From contig LNGK01000004.1 in NCBI GenBank assembly GCA_001510575.1, positions 3,780,667 to 3,844,666 on the forward strand: a stretch of DNA of 64,000 nucleotides. The letters are read 5' to 3'. This document shows positions 47,102-57,830 of this stretch, one piece after another. The notes under the pieces were generated by a model. The model did no database searches. It was not told the origin of the DNA and saw only the letters and a list, made by a program, of their open reading frames with translations. This DNA is from Knoxdaviesia capensis. Its lineage: Eukaryota > Ascomycota > Sordariomycetes > Microascales > Gondwanamycetaceae. Position 1 is the stretch's first letter. Every line of letters starts with the position of its first letter. The position numbers and the translations under genes are program-made.

Positions 47102-48059
47102 GTTCACCGCTTCCGAGGAACGCCTGACAGTCGTGTTTTCAAACAGACTGTAGCGAGCACTTTTCCCTTTACGATTTTATGACGCACGTGTGGCCTGGTA
47201 GCAAGTTTCTATCGGCCACAGCGTGTTTGTTTGTACTGCGTGTAACACGGTGAATCCCCAAAATGCCGGCTATCCGGGAGTAACGTACGGATATGAGGGC
47301 ATCGCAGCTCAGTTAAGCAGCGAAAAGGGGCATCACTTTTCTTCTGTTTCTCCTCAAATGCATACGTGTACCATTCGGCCTTATTAGCTCCGCATAAGGC
47401 ACTGTTCTAGCGATCTAGTGTGTATCATATCTTTCATAGGGAGTTGAAATAAAAACGTTATTTTTCGTCTCCAGGGGCTTCTTATTGCCAGACTGTGGCC
47501 GGTGATAGTGCGAAATGTTATTACCGCCACAATTCCCGCAGATGGGGAAACCTATGAACCCGTTCGGTTCCCTCTGCATTCTGTGGTTTCTACCCCGACT
47601 TGAATTCACGTTCCGTCATATCCGAGTGGACACAGAGTGGGAAGCACTGATACACATATAAGCATACATTAAGACACGGTAAACATAAATGGACAGCTTA
47701 AAAGTTTAAAAGCGAGATAAAAGGCCGTTCTCAGCCTGGTTTAAGAAAAATATCATTACTATCAGATCATCTGCTATTTGCTCTAATCTGGTGAGCTTTT
47801 TTTCAATCATAAACATCTAACCTCATACTCGCTTTCAGCAAATGCCGACAGCAGAATTTCAGAGATATATACAACCTCCACCTTCCACACTTGGAAGACA
47901 ACAGTTAAGACAAAGGAAATAAGACTTTAAGAAATGGGCAAAGACAGGGTTACAAGATTCCCCCAAAGTGACAAAAAGATTGGTTCTGGATCTCTCTCTC
48001 TCTCATTTCACAGCAAACTGACAAAAGGAGACCAAAATCATCAGCAGGTCAACACACGT
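47102..48059. other. Convergent spacer
   Basis: 3' flanks of the CipC-like gene (+) and the EEP-jacalin gene (-). It is A/T-rich, especially 47640-47940. No gene seen. Confidence 0.5.
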
Positions 48060-49482
48060 TTACCGGGGCGAGTAGATGAAAGCCAGACGGTCAATCTCAT
48101 CGCCATCACGGCCCAAGAAGCCGGTGACCTGCCATCCCGAGGGGGCCGCGTAGTCGGCGCAGTCGCTGGTGGTGGATCCGCTCTGCAGGGTGCGGCCGGA
48201 GGAGGTGGTGGCCTTGAGGTAGAAGATGCGGGTCTGGCTGTTGCGCACGCCCCAGCACACGGTGCCGGACGTCCACGCCTCGCCGGAGTTCAGGGTCAGG
48301 GTGGCGAGGTTGCCGCCGCTGCCGCCGTGCTTGAGCACGGTGCCGTCGGAGAGGGCCAGGCCGACGGAGTCGAGGCGCGAGCCGCCGCGGAACGACAGGG
48401 TGGACACGCGCAGAGTGCCGGCCTTGGCATCGAGGGTGGGCACATCGGTGTACCAGGTGCCGTGCGGGCCGCCAAAGTAGGCCGACTGGCGGAGGCGCGA
48501 GCCGGCGGTCCACTTGAAGACGACCTCGATGGGGTTGTGGTCGGACAGGACGTTGCCGTCGGGCTGCAGGAAGCTGTTGGACACGTAGGCGAAGCTGGAG
48601 GGGTTGATGGTCAGCAGCGGGCTGGAGCGGAAGAACACCTTGTCGACGGTCTCGCAGTAGTCGGTGGTGCTGGGGTTGGTGCAGATGGTCTCCTCGCTGG
48701 GCACCACGCCGTTGCGCTCAATCGTCACCCACGAGTCGCGGAAGCCGTCGGCCAGCAGCTGGCGGATGCCGGTGTCGGGGATGCGGCTGAAGCGGCTGTT
48801 GGTGTCGCCGCCGATGATCACCGCGTTGCCGACGCTGTTGACGCGGGAGTAGTTGAGCACCTGCAGAATGTTCTGCTGGCGCGCCGTCAGATCGTCGGCC
48901 TCGACGCCGGCATCGCTGTGCAGGTTGTAGATGTCGATGAAGGCCGACGACGTGGACGACGTGGCCACGGCCACGCGCATGAAGGTGAAGCCCTTGGGCG
49001 TCAGGCAGTCGGCACCCGACGCGTTGGAGCAAACGTCCCACTTGATGCGCTCAAAGTCAACCCAGTCGTACAGCGAGACCGAGTTGAGGCCGGAGCCGAA
49101 CGGAACGCCTCCCGAGGTGGCAGTGCGGAAGGGGTGGGTGTCGGTCTCGTAGATGTAGGCGTGGTAGTTGAAGTCCTGGAGAGGGGGGAGGGCAATCGCC
49201 GTGTCAGTCAGGTGGTCTTTATACTCTATCAAAGGGGAACGTCTATGCCGGACAGGCAAGCACACATACCTCCTGAAGGTGGACCATGCCATAGTTGTAC
49301 TTGGTGAGCAGAGTACCGATCAACCGGGCGTTGGTCGGCTTGTCACCGGGTACACCGTTATCCTGGAGGATAGCAGGCAGGCCGGCAACGTTCATGCTCA
49401 GGAAGGACAGAGTTCCCGAGGTCTGGGCCAGCACGGCGGGGAGGCCGGCGGCGAGGACGGAGAAAGCGGCAGCAGTCTTCAT
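48060..49482 (-). CDS. Secreted endonuclease/exonuclease/phosphatase-fold protein with C-terminal jacalin-like lectin domain
   Basis: Exon 1 is 49482-49270, the intron 49269-49176 (94 nt, CTGAC branch), and exon 2 49175-48060. The product is 442 residues. A signal peptide is clear: MKTAAAFSVLAAGLPAVLA, cut before QTSG. The EEP (DNase I-like) fold follows with its catalytic set: SMN (Asn31), HLQE (Glu71, at the splice site), the histidine of YNLHSDAG (156), GGDTNSR (Asp195, Asn197) and SDHNP (Asp283, His284). Residues about 300-442 fit a jacalin-like beta-prism: FGGPHGTW, RLDSVGLALSDGTVLKHGGSGG, LNSGEAW and WQVTGFLGRDGDEIDRLAFIY. The substrate could be nucleic acid, a phospholipid or an inositol phosphate; the lectin would anchor it to glycans. 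A TATA box lies upstream. Confidence 0.9.
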
Positions 49483-52400
49483 ATCTTTGATGATGACAGA
49501 TGATAGCCGGAATTGCCAAGAGAGAAAGACAACGCACACTCTCTAGCGAGAGACCGTGGAGAGAGAATGAAAGAGAGAGAGAGTATGAGGGAAGACACTC
49601 GGGCGAACCAGGAAGATCCAAGAGTTGCCTGTCACGGAACTCTCTTCCTTCATGGTCGATAATCTTCAATCCCGCGGGGGATCGTCGTGGCTTATATAGC
49701 TTTCCGGCATCCGAACGGCGCCACGCACCCGCCAAGACTGGGCGAACCGGCATGAGCGACGAGGCATGTTAATCTCAACTGCGCAGACAGGAATCATAGG
49801 TTGCATTGCAATTTGTACGACGTCGACCACAAAAGGCCGCCACGAGAAGCGGCGTTGGAGTCCAAAGCTACAGTACGAGAACAACCTCGTCTGGATACAG
49901 GATATCCCCGGTTGTCGGTTCTGGTTCAACTGGTTTCCCCCCTGCACCGGCCTGCCATGTGGGTGTCTCCCCTGTCCTCTTTTCCGCCAGTTCCCTCACC
50001 CGCGCCCAATCCGATATGTTGTTCATCGACCATACCGGAGTAGGTGTGGCACTCACACTGTACCTAGAGCTTGTCTACCTAGTCTTCCCAGAGTAGCCCC
50101 GTTCTGCATCCCCGTCCGGCCTCGTCCACACACAGACATCTGATGCCGATGTGACGCTCCAGTACACACTGTCCGTCCACACCAACATCCACCTGGAGTG
50201 TTCCCATTCCGATCGGTCGCCAGATTGGGATGAAGATTGCATCAGAAGCAGCATCCGTGGCCGGACTGTGTTCAACCATTGGTCATATGCACGAGGGATC
50301 TTCCAGAAAGGTTCCAGGGTCCAAACATGTGCATATATTTAGCATTCGGTGAAGCGTTCCCTCTCTTTCTCTCGGCTATGAACGAAGATGTGGGCGCACC
50401 TATAGCAGTGCAGAATATATGAACACGCGTAACAAAGAACACAGAGGAAGAGATCGCGACAAGATCTTATCGCGTCTTGCTTGTCCCCTCACTAGCAAAT
50501 TTCCCTTGAGAAACATGCATGAAATAAGCTAAAATTTGCGCCAGAGTCTGGAGTCGCATTGACGAAATAAATTCTTGGGTGCCGGGTTGGGCCCCACTTT
50601 TGCCGCCGACAGCCGAAGCGTCTTCCGTTGACACGCCGTCCGCAAGGGGGAAAAGAAAGGGAAGGGGCGGCTTTTCGTCCTCCTTTGGTTCTCTTCCCAT
50701 AGAACTGGATAGATTGATACTCGAAGGAAGTCAATCTGCGCGTGCTCTGTTTCTCTTTTGTCTGTCGAGAGATTTGGAGAAGCAAGCCCCCATGTCGGCT
50801 CGACTCGACGGAGTACTGTACTGTACACACTACAACGTAACGTACGGTTACGTACCTATCTACTATACAGTACTATACACGCACGTAGCCAGCCACCGCA
50901 GGAAAAACGCCCCAACCACCTCTTCCGGATCAAGCTCCGGGGTGTGTGTGTGTGTGTGATTGTGTGCCCTCTGAGTCTCTGCCAGCGGGAGCCGGATTGT
51001 TGTTGACCAACTTCAACTTGCCATGGCAAACCACCAAAGCATGGATCAAAATCGGTCAGCAGCGCCGCAGTAAATCTCCGGGACTGGCCACGGCGCAACG
51101 CACCACGGCGGGTTGACAAAAGGCGGGAACCCTCTGACCAGACTTGGGCCACGACTCTACGGTACATACACAATGCGACGCTCCGAGTGCACTTCGCAAG
51201 ACTGACAGGACAAGAAAACGAACATGTGCTTGATGGGCCACTTCGGAAGCCTGACAGATTCTATACGAGCGAAAGAGGCACCGACCGAAACAGGCGACGA
51301 GAGTACCGGGGCGGCCAATCACGGGCCCGCGTTCAGACTTGTGCTTTTGTGCATCTGCATCTGCATGCTGCGTGCAGCCAAGAAATCTGCACATTCCGGG
51401 GCCCTAGAGAAAGTCTGCAAGGCCGTCAATACCGAATAGAACCTTCACCTATGCATGCGCCTCGAGAACGGGGCCTTCAAACCCGGTGCCACAGTTTGGC
51501 AAAGCCGCAAGCCACGACCACGACGTGATTACTGCGGAGTCGATTGTGAGCACACATACGATACACACACCCCGATCGGCATGCTGCTCCGGACATGCCC
51601 ATGTCCGTGCTTCGTCGGACTCCGTCCTCGTGGACAGACGGATCCGTCGTGCCTCTGAACACGTGCGGCGTTGGAGTCCTCTCTTTCCGCCTAATTGTGG
51701 AAACCCGTGCGTGAACAAGCCCCCCCGTTCGTTTGTTGGGGACCTCTGGCCAACTTCTCCGAGTTGATCATATACTCCGTATAAACGGGAGAAAGGATCA
51801 TTGAAAGATCGGTTCCTTTTTTTTTTTTCTCTTTCGCCATGTTGCCATCCTTCAACACTTGCTCGAACTTCCTCTCTGGGCCTTGCAGGCCAAGGACCAT
51901 CATCACATGCACCTTGGCGCTCAGCGAATTGGAGAGGTGAGAACCCGTATGAGCATTGACCCCCCAAAAGACCACAGTCAAATACCAAGACACCGTAATA
52001 AGTACACTGTATGCCCCTCCTGTAATTGAGCTTCTCTCATCTTCACTTTTGATGTGAATGAAAAGGAAATTCACGAGATGTTCTTCTCAGTCAAAGCCAA
52101 GGCTGACTGCGCTCTGTCATGATACGCGGTCTGGCAGACACTGAATCGCCCAAAGTGCCGAGTCACTGGCCAGTATCGTGCCCAACTATGATAATACCCC
52201 TGACATATGACCACATTACTGACTGCACACCTTAGGATTGTCCTATTCAGTTCGTGTCCTCATCGAGTAAATCGGCCATTCAACGCAGAACACTCAATGG
52301 TTTGAGGTCAACGTGGGGAGCTATCTGCCACACAGACCAGAGCCAATGGCATGATGCGTCGCGAGTTGTGACTACTACTACACTCATCGGCAGTATTCCT

Positions 52401-53379
52401 GACTCGGAAAAGACAATCAGAGCTTCATCCAACTCATTCGCCGTCGCTGCTCACACCGGACCAGGCCAACCCTAACCCTACCACCGATAACTCATAGGGT
52501 TACGATAACGGCTGTCTGGACAGCTGACACCAGCCGCAGCCAGCTGCCCATCCCACATTCCTCCCGCGTTACCCCGCAATTCTTCAATCCTCCATTGCTA
52601 CGGTGATAATTTTCGCACACAAAATCAAGCAGCGTTGGGCACCACATCGGACCTAGTTCTAGTGTACGCTTTATGTGGAAACCCGCACTTTTAACCTGGT
52701 CCCCTGGTTTTCACTTTTTTTTTTTTTTTTTGCCTTTGGCCCGATTATCGGAATGCGCCGGTTTGGAGGCGACGGTTTCCGAAAGAAAACAAAAGAAAAA
52801 AAATGAATGCGAGGAAATTTCTCTCGATGGGTGCTTGCAATCAGTTCAAGCAAGGCTCGATTGAGTGCTGTTCGGGTTGTTCCTCAAGATGTGGCCTGGT
52901 TCACCGGCGCCGGGATCGGTGAATGCCCGACAACGTGGTATGAAGCCATCGAGAGCCCAAAGGAATGCCTGAAGAGGGACACTTTCTAAGTGGGATCCCG
53001 GCTGATTTGAGATGGATTATGGGAGGAAACCAGCAACGTTATTGGTTGCTGTCGCTGCGTTGCCCCTCTCCGGGTCTTTCACGTTTTTCCAATCTAATTT
53101 AATCTTTTTTCTCTTGGTGTTTCTTCCACCTGGCTTTTACTCCTCTCCTTCTCTCACTCTCTTCTCCTCTTGTATCCTTTTGTGGTTTTTCTGCAGTAAA
53201 TCTCCAAGTATCTTCTCATGTAAGTTGTTGCCAGGAACCTGCCAGAGACAGAGAGACACATTGTGCAAGACGATCTCGATAGATACCACGGCATACTCCA
53301 ACTTCCAATCACAGTGTCACAGACTAACGCATGTCTCACTTGGCCAGATCACTCACCCCTCACACAAAACAAGACCACA
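49483..53379. other. Long divergent spacer, 3.9 kb
   Basis: No gene recognised. It contains TACAGTAC words at 49869-49876, 50813-50820 (complement) and 50866-50873, a GT run at about 50942-50958, CCCTAACCCTA near 52470 and a T-run at about 52718-52735. From about 53080 to 53379 a T/C-rich leader of the MetE-like gene begins. Confidence 0.45.
49692..49698 (-). promoter_or_regulatory. TATA box candidate of the EEP-jacalin gene
   Basis: TATATAA on the minus strand, about 210 bp upstream of the start codon, with a C/T-rich leader between. Confidence 0.45.
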
Positions 53380-54715
53380 ATGTCGAACTCGTACGGCCCC
53401 CCCTTCCGCGCCGAGCACATGGGCTCACTGCTGCGCCCGCAGGCCCTGCTCGACGTGCGCGAGACCATCCGCGAAAAGGGCATTTCGGCCGAGGAGGCCG
53501 GCCTGGCCGCTGTCGAGAAGGCCGCCGTCGGCGACGTGGTCAAGCTGCAGCAGGAGCTCGGCTTCAAGGCCGTCAACTCGGGCGAGTTCAACCGCACCCG
53601 CTTCTGGGGCCTCATGTGGGATGAGTTCGCGGGCACCACCCGTCTGCAGGATGCCGACGCCAGCATGTTCCGCCTGTACCACCCCGACGTCGTGTCGCTG
53701 ATCGAGCAGGACCGCAAGGTCATGCCCGGTGACTCCGTCATCGCCGGCGCCAAGCTCACCCACCAGCCGGCCCAGTCCGTGTCCAACCTCGAGGAGATCC
53801 GCGAGGTCCAGGCCTTCGTCCCCAAGGCCGACTGGGGCAACATCAAGCTGACCATGATCACCCCGGCTGTGAGTTTTGCCCCCGTTTGCTTTTTGTTTGT
53901 CCGCCAAACGATAACCCTTACACGCCGCTCTTAGGGTCCAACCCGTGACTAACCCTTACGCCCCCCCCCTTCTCCCCAAACAGTGGTTCCACCAGCGCTA
54001 CAAGCAGGGCTCGGCCTACACCGCCGAGGCCTACTCCAGCGACGCCGAGTACTTCGCCGACGTGGCCAAGGTGTACCAGGACGAGCTGGCCCAGCTGTAC
54101 GCGGCCGGTCTGCGCAACGTGCAGTTCGACGACCCGGGCATGGCGTACTTCTGCTCCAGCAAGTTCCGCGACGGCTGGGCGGCCGACTCGGACAACATCG
54201 GCACCGTCGACGACCTGTTCGAGGCTTACATCAAGCTGTACAACGACTGCATGGCCAAGGCGCCCAAGGACATGCACTTCGGCATCCACCTGTGCCGCGG
54301 CAACTTCATCGGCGGCCGCCACTTCGCCGAGGGCGCATACGACATCATCGCCAAGAAGCTGTTCGCCGACCTGAACGTCAACACCTTCTACCTCGAGTAC
54401 GACACCGAGCGCGCCGGCGGCTTCGAGCCGCTGGCCTTCCTGCCGCCCAACAAGAACGTCGTGCTCGGCATCATCAGCACCAAGGTGCCCGAGCTCGAGG
54501 ACAAGGACGAGATGAAGGACCGCGTGTACCGCGCCGCCGAGTTCATCGCCGCCGGCAACGGCATCACCAAGGAGCAGGCCCTCAAGCAGCTCTGCGTGTC
54601 GCCGCAGTGCGGCTTCAGCACCCACGAGAGCGGATACCCGCTGTCCCTCGAGCAGGAGAAGGCCAAGCTGTCGCTGGTGCGCCAGATCGCCGACGAGATC
54701 TGGGGTGAGCCGTAA
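53380..54715 (+). CDS. Cobalamin-independent methionine synthase C-terminal-domain protein (UROD/MetE-like)
   Basis: Exon 1 is 53380-53868, the intron 53869-53983 (115 nt, CTAAC branch), and exon 2 53984-54715. The product is 406 residues, about half of full MetE, and corresponds to its catalytic C-terminal barrel only. The start ATG in CCACAATGTCG fits. N-terminal hallmarks: FRAEHMGSLLRP and LQQELGFKAVNSGEFNRTRFW. The zinc site is complete: HLCRGN (His265, Cys267), YLEYD (Glu301) and SPQCGF (Cys372). NVQFDDPGMAYF and LGIISTKVPELE are further family blocks. Full MetE transfers methyl from 5-methyltetrahydropteroyl-glutamate to homocysteine. Single-domain relatives resemble bacterial YxjG/YxjH and probably methylate a thiol, but the methyl donor is not settled. 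Confidence 0.92.
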
Positions 54716-55797
54716 ATGTCGCACGGCTCCAGCCTGCATCTCCGCCCACTTCTTCCCCTCGTGCACACAGACTTCCTTACTCTTCTTCTCCGCCTCCGTT
54801 CCCATCTCGAGTACTGCTTCTCACCACAGTATATCCCATAAGCCTTTGATACCCCCCCCCGAAAAGCTTTCCCCTCTCCCGCATCCTGTGGCCCGCCACA
54901 CCACACCTCTATGTGTGTACTGAAACCCACCCCCCACCTCAACACTTTTAACGATCTGCTTCTTTGTTTTCTTTGGTTGTATGTTTCATGGGAAACGGCT
55001 AAAAAAAAGCCTGGCATCAACTGCATCGGGTTTATGGCGTTATATTCAACATTGTCAAAAATACCACGACGGAGGGGCAAAGGCGAGCCCCGTGCATGTT
55101 GATTTTGAATTTTTTTGTTTCTTCAGATAGTTATCTTCCTTTCCTATCTCCTTTTGCGTTTTTCAATCGGTGGCTGTCTGCTTGCAATTTGCGGAAAGAA
55201 AAGCTCAAGCTGCATCTCCCCATTATGGGGTTTGCGTCGCCCAGGGAATCAACTGTCTCTGGCCTGGAAGAACGATACGGGACTCTTTCAGTAGAGTCTC
55301 TCAAATATCCTGTCAGGACACTTTTCTTTCCTTTCACCATGATTTTTGCGAGACGTGATTTGTAAAAAGTGAGCAACTCGTAGATATATATACTATCTAT
55401 CATCCTCATCTCTCTCTGCCAGCCACTGACTGTATGGGTAAAAACAAAAGGGGAGGTGTCTGTCGTCTCATTTCATCACACACCCATATGCATCCAGATG
55501 CTTCCTCGCATTCTGGTTCTATCTATACCCATCTGGCCCATTTCTATATACCAAGACCCTGCCCTTTTATCTTTCCCATGTCCCAAGTCTAATATACCAA
55601 ATGCCCCAAGCAGCTCCTGTTCAGCTTGATGATGCTGTGAACGATAACAAATAAAATGAACGGCAAAAAAAACATGAGAAGAAAAAACAAAAGAAACAGA
55701 CGCTAAAAGACGGTGAAAAGGAAAGTCGGCTAGATACCAGAACACTCGGTTCTGATTTCACCGTGTTTGAAGAGGTTAGATATCCCTCGGTATGAGC
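54716..55797. other. Convergent spacer
   Basis: 3' flanks of the MetE-like gene (+) and the PAF-acetylhydrolase-like gene (-). T-rich and A-rich tracts only; no gene seen. Confidence 0.5.
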
Positions 55798-57830
55798 TCA
55801 AGCTGGAAGCGGATTCATCTCATTATCGATCTCAATGCCGGGCTCCAGCGGCTCTAGCATGTTCTTGCGATCAACCGACCCGCTCTCGCTATCCATATCA
55901 GTAGCCAGTCCGAGAGCGCGATCAAGGTACACACTGGACTGGAATCCCAAGCCCATAATGTCCACGTGCTCCCAGCCCTGGACCGAGCCGTGTCCGTACT
56001 CAACAGACTCGAGGATGGCCGAGTCGTCGTCGAGGCTGGTGAGGTGGACACGGCTAGTCTTGGAAACCGATGGAGATTTCCGCAATGTACTGATATTGCT
56101 GTCATCGGCATCGATGCTGTGTTCCTGGCGTTGAGGGTAGGCAGCAGATCCCTCGGCAAGGTCTGAGGCCGAGGTCGCGGCAACCGGGATTCCGTTTTCA
56201 CGGAGTACCTGAAGCTGTGCGCGCAGATTAAGGCGCAATGCACGCTCAGGGTCTGCCGCGCGGAACATCTTCCGTGATATCATGGGGAACAAGACGCCAA
56301 AGTCAGACTGGCTCAGATGGGCGGAGCCGTGAACAAAGAAGAAGTGAGGTGGCGGCATCATGTCCTCGGGAGCGGCATGAGCCGATTCTGTTGTGGATTG
56401 GCGGTCACTTTCTGCATTGGCCTCCTCGTCGCCAGCGTGGTCGCTGTGCGAGTCGGAAGATGGCTTGTGATTGCGGTCAAACACTTCGGGACTGATGAGC
56501 TTTGCCGACGGATCAGGGCTGATGATACGGGCAAAAGAATGCATGTGCTCCGTCCATTTGGAGAAGGTGTCCGAAAGGACAGCAAGCAGAGCAGCACCTC
56601 CTGGGGCGCCGGGAACCGGGGCATAGATAGGCAAGGGTAGTCGCAGCAACGCAGCCTGAGCTGGATCGAGGAGAGGCGTGCACCACATATCGAGGAGAAT
56701 CGTGACATTCTGTTCGGTGATCTGGCGACAGAGAGCGGAGTCTGGCGCAGGAGAATACAGCGGGTTCGCGATCGATTCGGGACCAACGAGGTGTGGGACC
56801 CGGGTGGAGTAGTATACCGTCTTCAAAAACTGAGTCACGGTAGCAGCGCCGAAGCTATGTCCCGCAAAGATGATACGGCCCGGCTCGTTCACGTCCAGCT
56901 TGCCGGCAAACTGCGTAAGGCTTTTGTTGTATGTGGATGTGTTCAAATTACGGATCTTCGCCAGCTTCTCACCGCCGACATCCAGGGCCAAGAGCGAGGC
57001 ATGGACAAGTCCCAGCTCCCAGAGACGGATGCGGAGTTGGCTATCCCGGACCTGGAAGAGATCCGGGCTGGGTTCGTGGGGGTATCGCGTGTGGCCGATG
57101 ACGTGGCGGCGGTTGCGCGCAAATAGGGCGTTTTGCGCTTCGGGAATGCGAACAAGCGTGGAGATGGCACTGCCGTCGCGGTGCTCCGGGCATAGCACAA
57201 CGACTCCGTAGGAGGCGAGAGCTCCAGCAAGATACGAGTATGAGTTGCGACTACCGGCAAGGCCATGTGAGAAGATAGCGGTCGGCCATCGTCCGGATTC
57301 GGTGTCGGGAGTGGCAAGAGGAGCGTTTTTGAGAGCAGGAATTGTCGTATAGTGTAGATGACGCGGGAGGAAGCTACAGTTGGACAGAAATGGACTGTTA
57401 GTTGGGACAATGGGAAAAAGCCCGGCTGGGTAACCGGGTTGAGAATATGTACAGCTTTTATTGATATGACTGCTGTTGCTGCTTGCCCAAATGCTGATTT
57501 TGGCGCTTATCAGGGTATCCGAAAGATCCGGGAGTGAAATACATACCTCACCAGTTCCGACAATACGGGGCCCAGACCCATAAACTTCACATAAGCTGTA
57601 ATATGGTGTCGCTGAGGCGCCGGGATCCAAGTAATACGGTGACCTTCGGTGGCCGCGTCAACCGGGTAGAACATACGGAAGAGGACGGTGTGGATGGCGG
57701 CGTGTTTGGCGGAGGCCGGAGCGGGAGCTGGAGACTCAAGATCGGACACGGGGATTTCAATGTCGATGCTGCCGACCTTGTACGGGCCACCGTACTCGGG
57801 GAAGGCCGGAATCGGACTCCAACGGGACAT
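55798..57830 (-). CDS. Platelet-activating-factor acetylhydrolase-like serine esterase
   Basis: Exon 1 is 57830-57547, the intron 57546-57374 (173 nt, CTAAC branch), and exon 2 57373-55798. The product is 619 residues. An alpha/beta hydrolase of the PAF-AH isoform II family, which removes short or oxidised acyl chains from phospholipids. Blocks in order: EYGGPYKVGSIDIEIPV near the N-terminus, TVLFRMFYPVD, FLPRHLHYTTIPALKNAPL just after the splice, PTAIFSHGLAGSRNSYS (oxyanion region), CPEHRDGSA, the nucleophile elbow GHSFG (266-270, Ser268), the acid Asp323 in LLDMW, and the base His447 in VHGSAHLSQSDFG. No signal peptide, so probably cytosolic. A polar insert (about 396-435) and a serine-rich tail after about 480 are unusual additions; the tail ends with an acidic segment. 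Confidence 0.9.

Noticed and set aside
47934..49307. Plus-strand 457-residue frame antisense to the EEP-jacalin gene
   Set aside because: It is a shadow of the G/C-ending codon bias of the minus-strand gene. It has valine/glycine/alanine-rich composition without domains, and it runs across the intron of the real gene.
53918..54805. Minus-strand 295-residue frame antisense to the MetE-like gene
   Set aside because: Same shadow effect; the plus strand encodes a complete zinc-site enzyme.
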